NCBI RefSeq assembly: GCF_040183065.1
Contig: NC_091131.1
Location: 101,309,330 to 101,373,329, forward strand
DNA length: 64,000 nucleotides
Direction of reading: 5' to 3'
Source: Periplaneta americana
Lineage: Eukaryota > Arthropoda > Insecta > Blattodea > Blattidae
Position numbers and translations under genes: made by a program. Below the pieces are notes generated by a model that did not search any database, was not told the origin of the DNA, and saw only the letters and a program-made list of their open reading frames with translations. This document shows, in pieces, positions 31,655 through 41,889 of the stretch (the stretch's first letter is position 1; each line of letters opens with the position of its first letter).

Positions 31655-33222
31655 CCATAAATCTTATGTCACAACCGAACCCACACTTTCAAAAGTCGAA
31701 ATTGCGATAGGAAATCTGAAAAGTACAAGTCTTCAGGTATCGATAAAATTCCAGCAGAATTAATACAAGAGGGTGGAAACGCATTATCTAGCGAAATTTA
31801 TAAATTTTACTTGCTATTTGGTAAAAGAAAATCGTACCAAAACAATGGAAGGAGTCCATAATTCTATCTATTTTTAAGAAGGGGGACAAGACTAACTTTC
31901 GAGGAATATCACTTTTGTTGACGTCGTACAAAATGTTGTCCAATATTCTTTTGGGAAGATTAACTCCATGCGTAGATGAAATTATTGGGGATCATCAGTG
32001 CGGTTTTAGGCGTAATAGATCGACTATTGATCAGATTTTTGTATTCGAAGATATTGGAGAAAAAATGGGAGTATAAGGGTACAGTACATCAGTTATTCAT
32101 GGATTTCAAAAAGGCGTATGACTCGGTTAAGACAGAAGTTTTATATAATATTCTTATTGAATTTGGTATTCCCAATAAACTAGTTCGATTAATTAAAATG
32201 TGTCTCAGTCAAACTTACAGCAGAGTCCGTATAGGCCAGTTTCTATCTGATGCTTTTCCAATTCACTGTGGGCTAAAGCAAGGAGATGCACTATCGCCTT
32301 TACTTTTTAACTTTGCTCTAGAATATGCCATTAGGAAAGTTCACGATAACAGAGTTTGGAATTGAACGGGTTACATCAGCTTCTTGTCTATGCGGATGAT
32401 GTGAATGTATTAGAAGAAAATCCACAAACAATTAGGGAAAACACGGAAATTTTACTTGAAGCAAGTAAAGCAATTGGTTTGGAAGTAAATCCCGAAAATA
32501 CGAAGTATATGATTATGTCTCGTGACCAGAATATTATGCGAAATGAAAACATAAAAATTGGAGATTTATCCTTCGAAGAAGTGGAAAAATTAAAATATCT
32601 TGGAGCAATAGTAACAAATATAAATGACACTCGGGAGGAAATTAAACGCAGAATAAATATGGGAATTGCCTGTTATTATTCGGTTAAGAAGCTTTTGTCA
32701 TCTAGTCTGCTGTCAAAAAATCTTGAAAGTTAGAATTTATAAAACAGTTATATTACCTGTTGTTCTGTATGGTTGTGAAACTTGAACTCTCACTTTGATA
32801 GAGGAACAGAGATTAAGGGTGTTTGAGAATATGATTTTTAAGAAAATATTTGGGGCTAAGAGGGATGAAGTTACAGGAGAATGGAGAAAGTTACACAACG
32901 CAAAAGTGCACGCATTGTATTCTTCACTGACATAATTAGGAACATTTAATCCAGACGTTTGAGATGGGCAGGACATGTTGCACGTATGGACGAATCCAGA
33001 AATGCATATAGAGTGTTAGTTGGGAGACTGGAGGGAAAAGGGCCTTTGGGGAGCCGAGACGTAGATGGGAGGATAATATTAAAATGGATTTGAGGGAGGT
33101 GGGATATGATGGTAGAGACTGGATTAATCTTGCACAGGATATGGACCGATGGCAGGCTTATGTGAGGGCGGAAATGAACCTGCGGGTTCCTTAAAAGCCA
33201 TTTGTAAGTAAGGAAGTAAGAT
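31655..33222 (+). pseudogene. LINE family 1, longest copy (reverse transcriptase)
   Basis: Non-LTR retrotransposon, 5'-truncated. Visible order: EPTLSKVEIAIGNLK (31680), GIDKIPAELIQEG, IFKKGDKTNFRGISLL, GDHQCGFRRNRSTIDQI, MDFKKAYDSVKTEVLYN, GLKQGDALSPLLFNFALEYA, then the catalytic [14 protein letters not shown] (32386) and [20 protein letters not shown]. The tail has AKRDEVTGEWRKL and WINLAQD-like. A one-base shift near 32355 separates palm subdomains, and there are stops near 31860, 32080 and in the tail. The end is AAAGCCATTTGTAAGTAAGG. It would copy RNA into DNA at a nicked target; this copy is dead. Confidence 0.92.
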
Positions 33223-33269
33223 CTTATGTCAGCATTGAAGCTTTAAAATGTGAAAAAAATCAAGAGTTA

Positions 33270-33345
33270 CACAATTTCTTGGTGAGATGAGGCGAAGCCG
33301 AGACAAGTGAGTCTGCCGACCGAGCTACGCTGATGGCTCTACAAG
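33270..33345 (-). mobile_element. SINE (family B), internally deleted
   Basis: Tail-proximal GGTGAGATGAGGCGAAGCCG joined directly to the head complement GTCTGCCGACCGAGCTACGC. A separate body piece, GGGGAAAATCTCGGTAAAAA, lies at 34125-34160. Confidence 0.6.
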
Positions 33346-33382
33346 AATGTATAATGCATAACAAGTAGTTGAACTATACAAA

Positions 33383-33885
33383 AGAATATACAATACATAG
33401 CAACTACCAAAACACTACACACAGCAGATTAATTTCATTTACAGGCTGAACAATTTATCAGCCGAGCCATACAAAATTATGCAATATACATAATGAACCG
33501 TAAGTAATGTTATTCATTTCAGGGAGTTCTTCTTTGAGATATTTCAAACAAAAAAGCGAAATATAATTTCGCTTTTTTCCCTTCCTTTTCGAGATAAAAA
33601 TAGTTTTATATGAAATATTTCATTGCGTGTTTTAGGAAAGACATTGATTTAATTTCCAATATGTTCAGTGAATTTAAGAGAGCAGCGTATTATTCAACGA
33701 ATTTTAATTTTGTCCTTTAAATATGCAGAAATTTGATCATAACAAGTGTAGCATTGTAAAATTCTTTTTTTGGAACGAAAAGTTATATTTATTGAGATTA
33801 AATTTCTGTAAATTTAAAGGACAAAACTAAAATTCTTTCAATCATTTCTTAGAATTATTCTGGATTCGAAGCTGTCAAAACATTG
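33383..33885 (+). repeat. Duplicated AT-rich segment, copy 1
   Basis: Collinear with 34655-35022: AGCAACTACCAAAACACTAC, AACAATTTATCAGCC, GAGATATTTCAAACAAAA and TTTATATGAAATATTTCATT in both. Copy 1 has about 130 bp extra (33640-33775), part of which pairs inversely (TTTTGTCCTTTAAAT with AAATTTAAAGGACAAAA), so a small inverted-repeat element may have been inserted or lost. Confidence 0.8.
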
Positions 33886-33944
33886 TGTCAAAAAAATATC
33901 TCATTAAATCATATTATTCTTTCTTTCATAATCTCTTATCTTAT

Positions 33945-34080
33945 GGTATCCATATTTGGGCAATCGAGCAAACGTGGACAAAATACTTATTTTGCAGAAA
34001 AAGATCCTAAGAATTATGAATAGCTCGCTCATCTTATGACGCTCATTGTCGAACCTTGTTTCGAAATCTTAAAATACTTA
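33945..34080 (+). pseudogene. Jockey-like LINE fragment
   Basis: In shifting frames: YGIHIW, then ANVDKILILQKKILRIMNSS, matching the 'W.NSS....LQKKA.RIM' region seen intact at 38560-38625. About 130 bp only. Confidence 0.55.
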
Positions 34081-34176
34081 CTGTTATGTAGGCCTACCTA
34101 TACATAACAGTAAGTATTATAAGATTGGGGAAAATCTCGGTAAAAACCCAACCAAGTAATAAATCAAAGAATATAC

Positions 34177-34643
34177 TTCGGAAAACGTATTATTTGTCTT
34201 TCTTGTGTTTAATTTTATATTACCTTGTTAACATGTTTCAGCCTGCTATTGGCCATCATCAGAACTGGTTGTTGCTGGTCTTGATGCCTTTTGTTTTGTT
34301 TCCTGTGGGGGAGTGTTTGTGTAGTGTAATGTGGAGTCGAAGAGTGTGTGTGTTCTGAAATTGAGTTGTGTGTTGAGAATTTCATTTGGATGTGGTGTTG
34401 AAATTCTCAACACACAACTCAATTTCAGAACACACACACTCTTCGACTCCACATTACACTACACAAACACAACCCCAAAGGAAACAAAACAAAAGGCGCC
34501 AAGGCCAGCAACAACCAGTTCTGATGATGGCCAATAGCAGGCTGAAACATGTTAACAAGGTAATATAAATTGTAACACAAGAAAAACAAATAATACGTTT
34601 TCCGAAGTGATATAGTGTTAAAAGTTGTGTAATCAAGATGTAT
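34177..34643. mobile_element. Hairpin element with 210-bp arms and 14-nt loop
   Basis: Arms 34175-34384 and 34399-34608 are near-perfect complements. AAAGAATATAC flanks it at 34166-34176 and 34644-34654. Each arm carries the hammerhead-like motif. Frames on opposite strands repeat the same peptides (KSVCVLKLSCVLRIS) because of symmetry; they are not genes. Proposed Penelope-like terminal unit. Confidence 0.88.
34521..34548 (+). ncRNA. Hammerhead-like motif (mirror copy at 34236-34262 on minus)
   Basis: CTGATGA, extra T, stem II GGCC/loop AATAGCA/GGCT (closing G-U pair), GAAAC, palindromic ACATGT then T. Stem I: GTT before the core with AAC after it. Confidence 0.5.
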
Positions 34644-34654
34644 AAAGAATATAC

Positions 34655-35022
34655 ATTACATAGCAACTATACCAAAACACTATATACAGCAAATTAATTC
34701 AATTTACAGGCCTGAACAATTTATCAGCCCAGCTATACAAAATTATGCAATATACATGGTGTACAGTAAATAATGTCATTAATTTCAAGGAGTTATCTTT
34801 GAGATATTTCAAACAAAAGAGCTAAATATAATTTTGCTCTTTTTTGCTTCCTTTTCGAGATAAAAATTGTTTTATATGAAATATTTCATTGCGTGTTTTG
34901 TAAAATTCTTTTTCGGAATGAAAAGTTATATTTGTTCGAATCAAATTTCTGCACATTTAAAGGACAAAACTAAAATTCTTTCAATCATTTCTTAAAATTA
35001 TTCTGGATTCAAAGCTGTCCTG
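34655..35022 (+). repeat. Duplicated AT-rich segment, copy 2
   Basis: Counterpart of 33383-33885 without the ~130-bp inverted-repeat-bearing piece. The hairpin element at 34177-34643 lies directly before it. Confidence 0.8.
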
Positions 35023-35149
35023 AGTAGGCCATATATCCATATATATCTACATCACATATGTCCTCTGATTGAGGTTCTGGCTGATATGTACATTTATTAT
35101 CAGGCAGTACATCTTCACTTGACGATATGTGTCAGAGGAAGAACCGAAG

Positions 35150-36492
35150 CCATGAATTTAAAAAAAGCACAGGTCCATTTATCAAACATTTGAGATAAAC
35201 AGTTTTTTTTTTTTTTGTAAACTATATCTTAAACCTATTAAAGATATTTCTTTCATTTTTTTCTATGTATAGATATTATAATGACTTCGTAACTTGCAAA
35301 GTATTACATCAAATCAATGAAGAGCTTAAGTCCAAAAGGATGATAAAAATTGTGTTTTTGTGCTGTTTTGGAAATCACTTGAACTCTTTTTGACTATGAA
35401 ATGTTAACTTTTGTTTTATTTAATAAAAAAATTTAATTTTTGTGATATCATATTTACAAAGATTTCAAAAGATACTTGACACTAAAAACGTTCACTCTGA
35501 GTTCCAGGCTTCACTTTCTGAGGCAGCATTATCATTGCCTGAGTTTCCATAATGAAATAGACGCTCAAATTATGGCCGATGCAGTGCATCAATGGAAGAT
35601 CTATACTTCAAAATGTCTCTTGCTTTCGCAGGTTTCAAACTAATTTCACTGTTGTAAGCTTTCTTCAAAGCTGTCAAATTAGAAACACTTTTTTGTTTGA
35701 ATCTAGTCCACTAGATGATGTGCTAACAGTCAGATCACTGTTGCGACACTGAATAATCTTGTATGATGTTACTTTCTACTGTTCATGTTTCGACAGTGAC
35801 ACAGGTTCTTTCACTTTTGCAAGGAGGTTTTGTAATCCATAATCATGGATTGATCGACGTGAACAATGTTTATATTACTTGCACTCTTCTCCATTATATC
35901 GATCCATTACTGAGGAATGTGTACAGTATCCTGCTTCCTCTTCTTTAACTCTATTCGAGCAAAATTCCTGTCGCAGGGTATATAGAAGTGAACTTTTGTA
36001 GGATAAACGTGTCTCATGTGTTGAAAACGTCCACTTTCAAATAATTATTGAATATGTAAGTGATATTTGAGAACTGTGTTATTTCGGTTTGAGCTGCACA
36101 TGCCACAGTGAAAAAATACAACTTTTTCACACTCGGGGCAACGTAATGTTTGATAAAATGATCCAGAAAAGAAACAGTTTTCGCGGGAATACAAAGTAAC
36201 AGCTGATGCCGAGACAGTTCTGCTCAGTGAGAGCGGGTAGCGGTATGTATACTTGTGTTGTTTTGGAAGTCAGTTGCTCTCACTACAAGTATCTGCATTC
36301 AAAGTCAGAACAACATTTATTCATGCCTTTGTGATGTTTTGATTATCATCATTCAAGAAACATGTTTGAAAATGAGAATTTTGTGCTGTTTTGAATGTCA
36401 TGTGAAAGCTTATGACAAAACGATTCCACTGACACCCATAACTCATATAGCATCAAAATGTGGACTTGTGCTGTTTTGGAATTCATGACTTC
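35150..36492 (-). mobile_element. TIR DNA transposon inserted in repeat F
   Basis: Left CCGAAGCCATGAATTTAAAA; right complement TGAAGTCATGAATTCCAAAA, both then AGCACA(G/A)GTCC. A motif GTGCTGTTTTGGAA-like recurs near 35360, 36255, 36375 and 36465. It contains a minus-strand coding relic. Target duplication not resolved. Confidence 0.7.
35800..36210 (-). pseudogene. DUF7869-like protein fragment of a transposon
   Basis: Minus-strand frames read CPECEKVVFFHCG, then ESGRFQHMRHVYPTKVHFYI, PCDRNFARIELKKRKQDTVH and VHVDQSMIMDYKTS. The 'H.YP..GHS.MPCDR.F..IE...RK.D.V..P..W' order belongs to a protein family common in insect genomes, usually annotated as DUF7869. I recall it from memory and could not check it. 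The catalytic role is not established. Several stops. Confidence 0.5.
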
Positions 36493-36673
36493 AATTATTG
36501 TTTGTATGCAAGTGTGACTAGTGTAATAGCCTATGTAGCTACTCGGCAATGTATGGAATGGTGGGGGAAAGGAACTGGTCACCCTACCCTATTATCGCTT
36601 GGCCTAGTTGCCTCATAAGTGGTGCCCTCTTGGTATCAATTGAGAGGTTCAGACCTGTCTTTAATATACCATA

Positions 36674-37597
36674 CAAGGTGATGCACGAGGAAAGGTAAAA
36701 AATTTAGGATGTGAATTCTGAAGTCATTCTGAGTGAAAAAGTTCATATGAATATAGGTCCGTTTTTGAACGATTACGGAGATATGGCTCTTCGATTTCAC
36801 AAAAACTTCTGAGATTCCATTGTACTAACTCGCATTTAGAGACAGAGAACGAACAAATTTAAAGTTTATATTCACGTATGAATACATACCTAATACTCTA
36901 GAAGTCGGGGTCGATGTTTTCGCACATTTTCAAGGGTACCTCCTTCTGCTTCTATGCACTGTTGTGCTCGAGCGTGAATCGCGCTCATCGCTCGGGAGAG
37001 TTGCACGTGGCTGTCTTTATGCTGCATCTGGTCGATTAGTGCCTCTCTCGTTTCCCCGTTCCTTTTCTATACCAAGTCTTTCATCCAACCCCATAGACAG
37101 TAAATACAATTCGATATGGTACCCTTCTGTTCGCAAAGCGTCATTCGTATTCAGAGATGGCACACAAGCAACTTCCATCGCACAAACCATAAACATACAC
37201 AACATCGGCGTATTCTGCAGTCGAAAATTTATAAGGCATCTTGAAAAACACAACTTAACACTTCCGATAACTGTACCTGTACAACTACTGTACTGTAGGT
37301 AGCTGACTGAACTGCTGTGAACCGATAAGTGATAGCGTATTTGTTGTGACATTTGTAATGCCCCACCACCCGGTTTGTTTCTCTTCTCTTATCTGCATCG
37401 CTCACAATGCGACCTTGTCTCACGTCAGCAGCATATGGTAACGTCTGATTCACATTGGGGCGAGATGTTTTACCAAAAAAATGCATCTAGCTCCGCCATC
37501 ATTCAAAAACGGACCTATGTTCATATGAACTTTTTCACCCGAAATGGCCTAAGATATCGTATCCTAAATGTTTTACATTTCCTCGTGAATCACCATG
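36674..37597 (-). mobile_element. DUF4817-type mariner-like element, internally deleted
   Basis: Long inverted ends (~110 bp): CAAGGTGATGCACGAGGAAA at left and complement CATGGTGATTCACGAGGAAA at right, both continuing to AAAAAGTTCATATGAA and TAGGTCCGTTTTTGAA. TA flanks both sides. 924 bp; carries a fused N- and C-terminal transposase relic. Confidence 0.82.
36900..37265 (-). pseudogene. Transposase relic: helix-turn-helix joined to C-terminal tail
   Basis: Minus strand starts MPYKFSTAEYADVVYVYGLC, then CAISEYE and (one frame over) RCFANRRVPYRIVFTVYG: a DUF4817 DNA-binding domain. Without any DDE core it passes to QLSRAMSAIHARAQQCIEAE and GGTLENV, the typical C-terminal end of these transposases ('R...C.EA.GG..E'). 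The internal deletion removed roughly 250 residues. Confidence 0.7.
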
Positions 37598-37605
37598 TAT
37601 ATATA

Positions 37606-38054
37606 ATTGCCTCATATTCACGAAGATGAACTTAAATAACTGATTTACAGCGTCAACAACATAATTACTCTATCAGGTATAACCATTTAATAGTCACTTC
37701 TAATGTAAGGTTGACTGAAAGAAAAAAATAGTTCAATATTATTGCAATTGATATGTTTTATAGATTGCCGAGCAATGCCCATTCCACTAACTCAAAGATA
37801 TTCAAATCAGTTTAATAAAAATTGGCTTACTGCCAATTCATTTTACAACATTAATGAGTTCTTTAATTCAACACTCAACATTGTACTTTAATGTGTTTTA
37901 TTTATGCATGTATTGATTGTGACTTTGCCTATAACTTCAGTAAACTGTAGTTGTTCGACAATGAAACTGATTAATTGCAAGTACGACGAACTTTGTTTTG
38001 TTACCACAATGCTTGAAAATAAAAACTGAACAAAGTTACTTATTCAGAATTTAG
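37606..38054. other. No gene recognised
   Basis: AT-rich, no recognised feature. Confidence 0.4.
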
Positions 38055-38069
38055 AAATATTAAGCTGGA

Positions 38070-38991
38070 GTTACCCAGGAGTCAATTTTAGGTCCATTGT
38101 TGTTTCTAATTTATATTAATGATTTAGACTTAACCATAAACAATTTATCCCATGTAATTTTCTTTGCAGATGATACAAGTGTGATTATTTCAAGCAAACA
38201 ATAGATAATTTTATAAACACTTCCAATACAGTGCTGAATCTAATGAATGAATGGTTCCATGCAAATAAACTAGCACTTAATATTGATAAAACCAGTGCAG
38301 TCAAATTTAGTATACACAATAGTGCTCAGATTTCTACAGTATTCGATTAAATGGAACTCATCTCAAAGAATCTATAAGCACAAAGTTTCTTGGTTTAGAG
38401 TTGGATAATCACTTGAATTGGAAAACGCACATAGAATGTATTACTTCTAAATTGAGCTCTCCCTGTTATGCATTAAGATCCTTATCTGCTACTGGTGATA
38501 TAAACTTACTTAAAATGTCATACTTTGCATATTTTCACTTTGTAATGAAATATGGATTAATATTCTGGGATAACTCGTCTGAAGCTAAACACATTTTTGT
38601 TTTACAAAAGAAAGCTATAAGAATAATGGCTGATGTGCATAAAAGGACATCATGTAAAAATATTTTCCAAAATTTAGGAATCTTGATCTTACCTTGTGAA
38701 TACATTCTTTACCTAATGATGATGCATATTAAAAACCAAGATACATTTAGTACTAATCGAGACATTCATCATTTTAATACAAGACATAAATCAGATCTTC
38801 ATCTACTCTATCCTAGTCTAAGCTGTTATGAAAAAGGAGTTCGCTATTCATATATTACAGTCTTCAATGCACTGCCTAATTACCTTAAAGATTTGAAGGA
38901 CCATGAGAAAAGGTTTAGAAAAGAATTAACCAAATTTCTACATACTCATACCTTCTACACAACTGTTGAATTGTTTTTGCTTGTGAATTGA
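38070..38991 (+). pseudogene. Reverse transcriptase, palm end and thumb (Jockey-like)
   Basis: Early frame: [20 protein letters not shown], then [12 protein letters not shown] with the FADD catalytic pair (about 38162). Frameshifts follow near 38200 and 38350. From 38401 a clean 196-codon frame runs: DNHLNWKTHIECI, LRSLSATGDINLLKMSYFAY, LIFWDNSSEAKHIFVLQKKA, FNTRHKSDLHL, VFNALPNYLKDLKDHEKRF. This is the usual end of Jockey-clade ORF2. No finger domain or endonuclease remains, so it is inactive. Confidence 0.9.
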
Positions 38992-39089
38992 ATTATTCTA
39001 ATTAATTTGAAAGTATAATCTTATATAGCTCATCTAAAATATGTTTTTATATTGACTTAATCTGTTTACTACGTACAGTACTGTACTGT

Positions 39090-40030
39090 ATATTTTTGTT
39101 TAGCTTAACTGATGAATTGTATATGCTGTAAATTGAATAGTAGTCTGTATAGCTCAACTGATGAATTGTTTAAGCTTATAAATTGAGTTAATCTACTTGA
39201 TATTAATTGTACAATTTTGTATAGCTTAACGAAAATATGTTTGTAAATTGAATTAATTTGTTTACTATGTATTGTATATGTTTGTATAGTTTGGCTGATA
39301 AATTGTAGGCCTATATGCTTTTAAAATGAATAGTAGTCTGTATAGCTCTACTGATGAATATTGTATATGCTGTAAATTGAATAGTAGTCTGTATAGCTCA
39401 ATTGATGAATTGTATATGCTGTAAATTGAATAGTAGTCTGTATAATTCAACTGATGAATTGTTTATGACTATAAATTGAATTAATCTACTTGACATGAAT
39501 TTTACAAATTTGTATAGCTTAACGAAAGTATGCTTGTAATTGAATTAATCTGTTTACTTTGTATTGTGTATGTTTGTATAGTTTGGCTGATGAATTGTAT
39601 ATGCTTTAGATTGAATAGTAATCTGTATAGCTTAACTCAGGGGTCGTCAGCACAGAGCATGCTGGAGCTAATCTCTCTTACCCGCGGAAAACGCAGTGCA
39701 CTAGGGTGCACTCAGTAGCTGCTAGCGGGTATGCTCTCTATCTCTCCCTGTTGCACGACAGAGCACACGGGACAGCACCACATACCCTTTGCACATTTCA
39801 GCGAGTGCTGACGACCACTGGCTTAACTGATTAATTGTTTATGCTTGTAATTTGAAGTAATTTGCATGATATGTATTACCAATTTCTGTATATCTCAACT
39901 GATTGAAATGTTTATGCCTTTAAATTTAATTAACATACTTGCTATGTATTATATTTTATAGCTCAACTGATAAATAATCGTTTGGGTTTGTAAATTTAAT
40001 AATCAGATTGGCTGTGTACTGTATATTTTA
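39090..40030. repeat. Minisatellite-like 3' UTR of the LINE
   Basis: Units of about 50-70 bp built on CTGATGAATTGTATATGCTG and AATTGAATAGTAGTCTGTAT, with alternating longer variants (GTTTACT-TGTATTG). At least eight units to 39630, weaker beyond. Superunits of about 290 bp seem to repeat. Confidence 0.85.
39638..39820. mobile_element. hAT MITE in LINE 3' UTR
   Basis: 183 bp. Ends CAGGGGTCGTCAGCAC and complement CAGTGGTCGTCAGCAC. Exact 8-bp duplication GCTTAACT at 39630-39637 and 39821-39828. Non-coding. Confidence 0.93.
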
Positions 40031-40039
40031 GTAGAGCCA

Positions 40040-40300
40040 TTGATGTAGCTCGTAGCTCAGTCGGCAGACTCGCTGGCCCCGGTTTGGTCTGATTGATTGG
40101 TTTCTTCCGAGGTTTTCTCCAGCCATGGGACATGCCGGATGGTTTATAGCGAGTCCTCGGCCTCACTTCACTTGGTTTGGTCTGATTACCTGGTTGGGAT
40201 TTTTCCGAGGTTTTCCCCAACCATAAGGCAAATGCCAGGTAATCTTTTGGCGAATCCTTGGTCTCACCTCATCTCACTACATCTCGCCAAAAAATTGTAA
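40040..40300 (+). mobile_element. SINE (family B) with duplicated body
   Basis: Head GTAGCTCGTAGCTCAGTCGG. The body block (GGTTTGGTCTGATT...TTCCGAGGTTTTCTCC) occurs twice in tandem (about 40080-40165 and 40170-40250), then the tail CTCACCTCATCTCACTACAT. B-box is degraded. Confidence 0.85.
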
Positions 40301-40435
40301 AAGAATTGTAGAAAATTGTAAAAATGTGAAAATTGTAAAAATGTGTAAAATTGTAATTGTAATCTTGTAAAAATTTGACTTGTTCCACATCTTAAAGCTT
40401 CATTGCTAATGTAAGATCTATGGAATGAAAAAAAA

Positions 40436-40647
40436 AATGGAAATGAAACTTCATTAATTTGGCTTGAAATTATGAGTCGAGTTTGTTAAGAGTTTTATTT
40501 AGTTTATTTAGTGGCCATAAGGAGTCGGTCCTAGATTCTTACTCTCAACCACGACTTAACAGTCTATAGTAAACAGTACTTGTACTTATACTGTAACTGT
40601 AATAAAATAAATATGTGAGTGATATTATAAATTACACATTAATATTA
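40436..40647. other. No gene recognised
   Basis: AT-rich interval between the LINE end and repeat F. Confidence 0.4.
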
Positions 40648-40945
40648 CTGTTGTTGTTTAGTCAACTGTCCAAAGACAGATTCAACCTCACAAGTGATGC
40701 CAAGAAGGCACCACTTATGAGGCAACTAGGCCAGGAGATAATGGAGTAGGGTGCCAGTTCCTTTGCCTCTCCATTACATACATCGCTGACTAGCTACATA
40801 TTACACTAGTCAAACTTCAGATATATACAAACAATTTTATTGTTCTTCCTCAGACACATATTGTCAAGTGAGATGTACTGGCTTGATAATAGATATAATA
40901 TATCAGCCAGAACCTCAATCATAGGATAATATCACTGTAAAGAGT
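40648..40945 (+). repeat. Dispersed repeat F, copy 2
   Basis: Blocks GTCCAAAGACAGATTCAACC, ATGAGGCAACTAGGCCAG and CAGCCAGAACCTCAATCATA in the same order as 26166-26440. Confidence 0.8.
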
Positions 40946-41098
40946 GAAATTAAATTTCTAGTAGTTGCGGTGTGTCATGTCTAGTAAACGTTCCAAATCA
41001 AATTACTTTTCACAATCATAAAAAAACTCGGTAATATGTGTGATAATGTGTTAGATTCGAGCTCGCTAAGCAGCGGTACCAGTATCTAATTGAGGACC

Positions 41099-41196
41099 GT
41101 TTTTGCAAACCTTGCTAACTGCAAAATTTGCAAAATTGAAATTTTGGTGGATTCGTTAACATAAAGCAGGTCTCTACACGATGTTAAAGTTATCTT

Positions 41197-41227
<31 letters not shown>

Positions 41228-41666
41228 TATCCTGTTGTTCCTAGGTGGAACATAGGGCAGCAGTAAAGTTCCTCCAGCATACTCTGTCGCCAGCCATCTG
41301 TTTCACCTCTTTCCAGCTTTTCCCACGTCTCTCTACTTCCTCCTCTATTGATCGTTTCCATGTTTTTCTAGGCCGTCCTCTCTTCCTTACTCCTTGTGGA
41401 TTCCGGTCAATTGCAGTCTTCTCAATAGCTCCATCTGGCTTTCTCAGCGTGTGGCCTATCCAATTCCATTTTCTTTGTTTTATTTGGTAACATATTTGTG
41501 ATTGGTTAGTAAAGTTATCTTAGTAAAATTGAATTATTTCTCTTCATTATAGTGTGTCAAAGTGTGATGGTTGCACCTATAACCTATTTCTCTTCATTCA
41601 GTTTTTTGTCTCTCCTGTAAAATTTAGTTTTTTCAGTTAGCAAGTTTTGCAAAATCGGTCCTCAAT
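41099..41666. mobile_element. TA-flanked TIR element split by a LINE
   Basis: Left ATTGAGGACCGTTTTTGCAA, right complement ATTGAGGACCGATTTTGCAA, both then ACCTTGCTAACTG/AACTTGCTAACTG. TA at 41097-41098 and 41667-41668. Removing the LINE insertion leaves about 240 bp, a Tc1/mariner-type MITE. Confidence 0.85.
41197..41509 (-). pseudogene. LINE 3' end (family 3) with 12-bp duplication
   Basis: Minus strand reads WNWIGHTLRKPDGAIEKTAI, PQGVRKRGRPRKTWKRSIEE and GDRVCWRNFTAALCST, then ends in (GAA)n. TAAAGTTATCTT flanks it at 41185-41196 and 41510-41521. This is the C-terminal tail of an RTE/BovB-like or related reverse transcriptase. Confidence 0.82.
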
Positions 41667-41889
41667 TACAAAGTGAAACAGAAGAGAATGAAAAATGTTC
41701 AATAGTATGCCAAGAAGAATAGAATCATAATAAAAGAAGAATGTCACAGTGACGTTAGTAAATATGATCAGGATACCTGCAGTTTCAATAGATAAGCCAG
41801 TTGATACACGTTCACATAAAGACTTCGAATGTGATATAAGGCAAGAACAAATACAATATATTACGATTTCAGATATTCCATCAACACCA

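Larger units (their letters stand above)
35035..36665 (-). repeat. Dispersed repeat F, inverted copy split by a transposon
   Basis: 36665-36510 (GGTCTGAACCTCTCAATTGA on the minus strand) and 35147-35035 (complement of GATTGAGGTTCTGGCTGATA) are the 5' and 3' parts of the repeat seen at 26166 and 40648. The gap between them is the element at 35150-36492. Confidence 0.7.
38055..40435 (+). mobile_element. Jockey-like LINE, 5'-truncated
   Basis: Coding 38070-38991, then a long repetitive 3' UTR ending in ACATCTTAAAGCTTCATTGC and poly(A) at 40426-40435. A MITE (39638-39820) and a SINE (40040-40300) are nested in the UTR. Confidence 0.88.

Noticed and set aside
34246-34568. Open frames on both strands sharing the peptide KSVCVLKLSCVLRIS
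   Set aside because: Symmetry of the 210-bp-arm hairpin reads the same codons on each strand; there is no start context or domain.
39090-39640. CRISPR-like regular repeats
   Set aside because: The units are contiguous, variable in length and without unique spacers; they are a minisatellite in a LINE 3' UTR of a eukaryote.
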